A stretch of DNA of 64,000 nucleotides from Bacteroides sp. (GTDB lineage Bacteria; Bacteroidota; Bacteroidia; Bacteroidales; Muribaculaceae), in the NCBI GenBank assembly GCA_014802045.1, contig JAAVDA010000022.1:9539-73538 (forward strand). Direction: 5' to 3'. Of this stretch, positions 63,901 through 64,000 are shown in pieces (positions within the stretch are counted from its first letter, which is position 1; each line of letters starts with the position of its first letter). The position numbers and the translations under genes were made by a program. The notes under the pieces are model-generated. The model saw only the letters and a program-made list of their open reading frames with translations, was not told the DNA's origin and did not search any database.

Positions 63901-63982
63901 AAAAGGCATAGGAGTAGTAGCCAAGCCCGGAGCCGCCACAGCGTCGGCCTCCGTTGACCCCTCATTAATCCCAGATTTCTGA
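60980..63982 (+). CDS. Tandem receiver-like domains fused to a PEP/pyruvate-binding (PPDK_N, ATP-grasp) domain
   Basis: 1000 aa; receiver-like segments 'FNVLLVASPYDAFMMEEDG...FDLAIMMPG' and 'MIMLVEDSVRFYSSVLP...LGVISDVSF'; PPDK_N motifs 'GSLGGKGRGLAFID', 'LAIRSSSLLEDSHYQPFAGIYSTYM', 'YWLQIRPIVD'. Confidence 0.85.
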   Translation: MNEDALSHLYLKDTAFQDLMQKRIFNVLLVASPYDAFMMEEDGRIEEQLYFEYVALNLSSPPRITQVADAKEALAAMKTKHFDLAIMMPGNELSETFSGARAIKNQRPDMPIVVLTPFSKEVSRRLANEDLSAVDYVFSWLGNVDLLLAIIKLLEDRLNADRDINEVGVQMIMLVEDSVRFYSSVLPTVYKNLLKQSFESSTEALNKHEQMLRMRGRPKVMLARDYEEAMDLYRRYGDNMLGVISDVSFKREGVKDPHAGLRLANFLRKTNPNLPIIIESSEIKNADHALQIGCVFLDKNSKKLPVDLGNAIKDRFGFGDLVLTDPTTGKQVRITSLKDLQYRMADIPSESLLHHASTDDISRWLYSRALFPLAEVIKEHRFYNLEEVPAVRKLFFDLIVKYRKMKNRGVVAVFRKDRFDHYSNFARIGEGSLGGKGRGLAFIDQIIKKHPECDNFHGIAISIPRTVVLCTDIFDEFMASNNLYPLALSDAPDETILKFFLQARLPERLIEDFFALFEVVDKPLAIRSSSLLEDSHYQPFAGIYSTYMIPRLSDRYEMLKLLSDAIKGVYASVFYADSKAYMTATSNVIDQEKMAVIIQEVVGDEHGGYYFPSMSGVGRSLNYYPIGHEKPEDGVAEVAVGLGKYIVDGGMGLRFSPRHPESVLQTSELTLALRDTQTRMYVLDMAKAHEEFRVDDGFNILKKSVQDIAPTGALRYMTSVFDYRDNVLRDNDFGEGRRVVTFNNILKHHVFPLPEAVNFMLTTGQKEMSRPVEIEFAGMIKPEGDLKGHIYWLQIRPIVDRKELVDEHLLELPDSDLIMRSDTALGHGTIEGVRRVVYVRPESFSFSNNSLIAREVEKINRAMADAGENYILVGPGRWGSSDTALGIPVKWPQISAARLIVESAVGSYRIEPSQGTHFFQNLTSFGVGYFTVDSTAGQGFFDVDFLNAQPAEKETEFIRVVTFPSPLAIGINGKKGIGVVAKPGAATASASVDPSLIPDF

Positions 63983-64000
63983 TTGCTCCGAATCAATATG

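Overview
This 64 kb window is a Bacteroidales chromosome segment. Gene content, OMP_b-brl/TonB receptors and TAnnTTTG -7 boxes support this; Muribaculaceae is my guess but is unproven. Nearly all of it is core genome, with about 55 genes. The left half holds acetate (pta-ackA), envelope (lpxH-like, PBP1A-like, LysM, OmpA-like), glycolysis (gpmI, tpiA), cofactor (folE, thiN, pnuC-like), translation (rplS, smpB, glyS) and sphingolipid (serine palmitoyltransferase-like) genes. The right half is one long co-directional respiratory locus: nuoA-B-CD-H, then a complete eight-gene F1Fo ATP synthase cluster (atpD-C-B-E-F-H-A-G), then nuoI-J-K-L-M-N. The ATP synthase cluster therefore splits the complex I operon between nuoH and nuoI, and nuoE/F/G are absent. 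Other points of interest: (i) a ~418 bp noncoding element between PBP1A and tpiA with symmetric terminal inverted repeats, each carrying a CGATGG-N4-CCATCG hairpin at exactly the same distance from its end; (ii) a 1000-aa protein joining two receiver-like domains to a PPDK_N/ATP-grasp module with no visible phosphohistidine domain; (iii) a hemerythrin/degenerate-receiver LuxR pair. I saw no CRISPR array, tRNA, rRNA, transposase, prophage or complete defence system. All family assignments are by eye from translated motifs; no database search was run.
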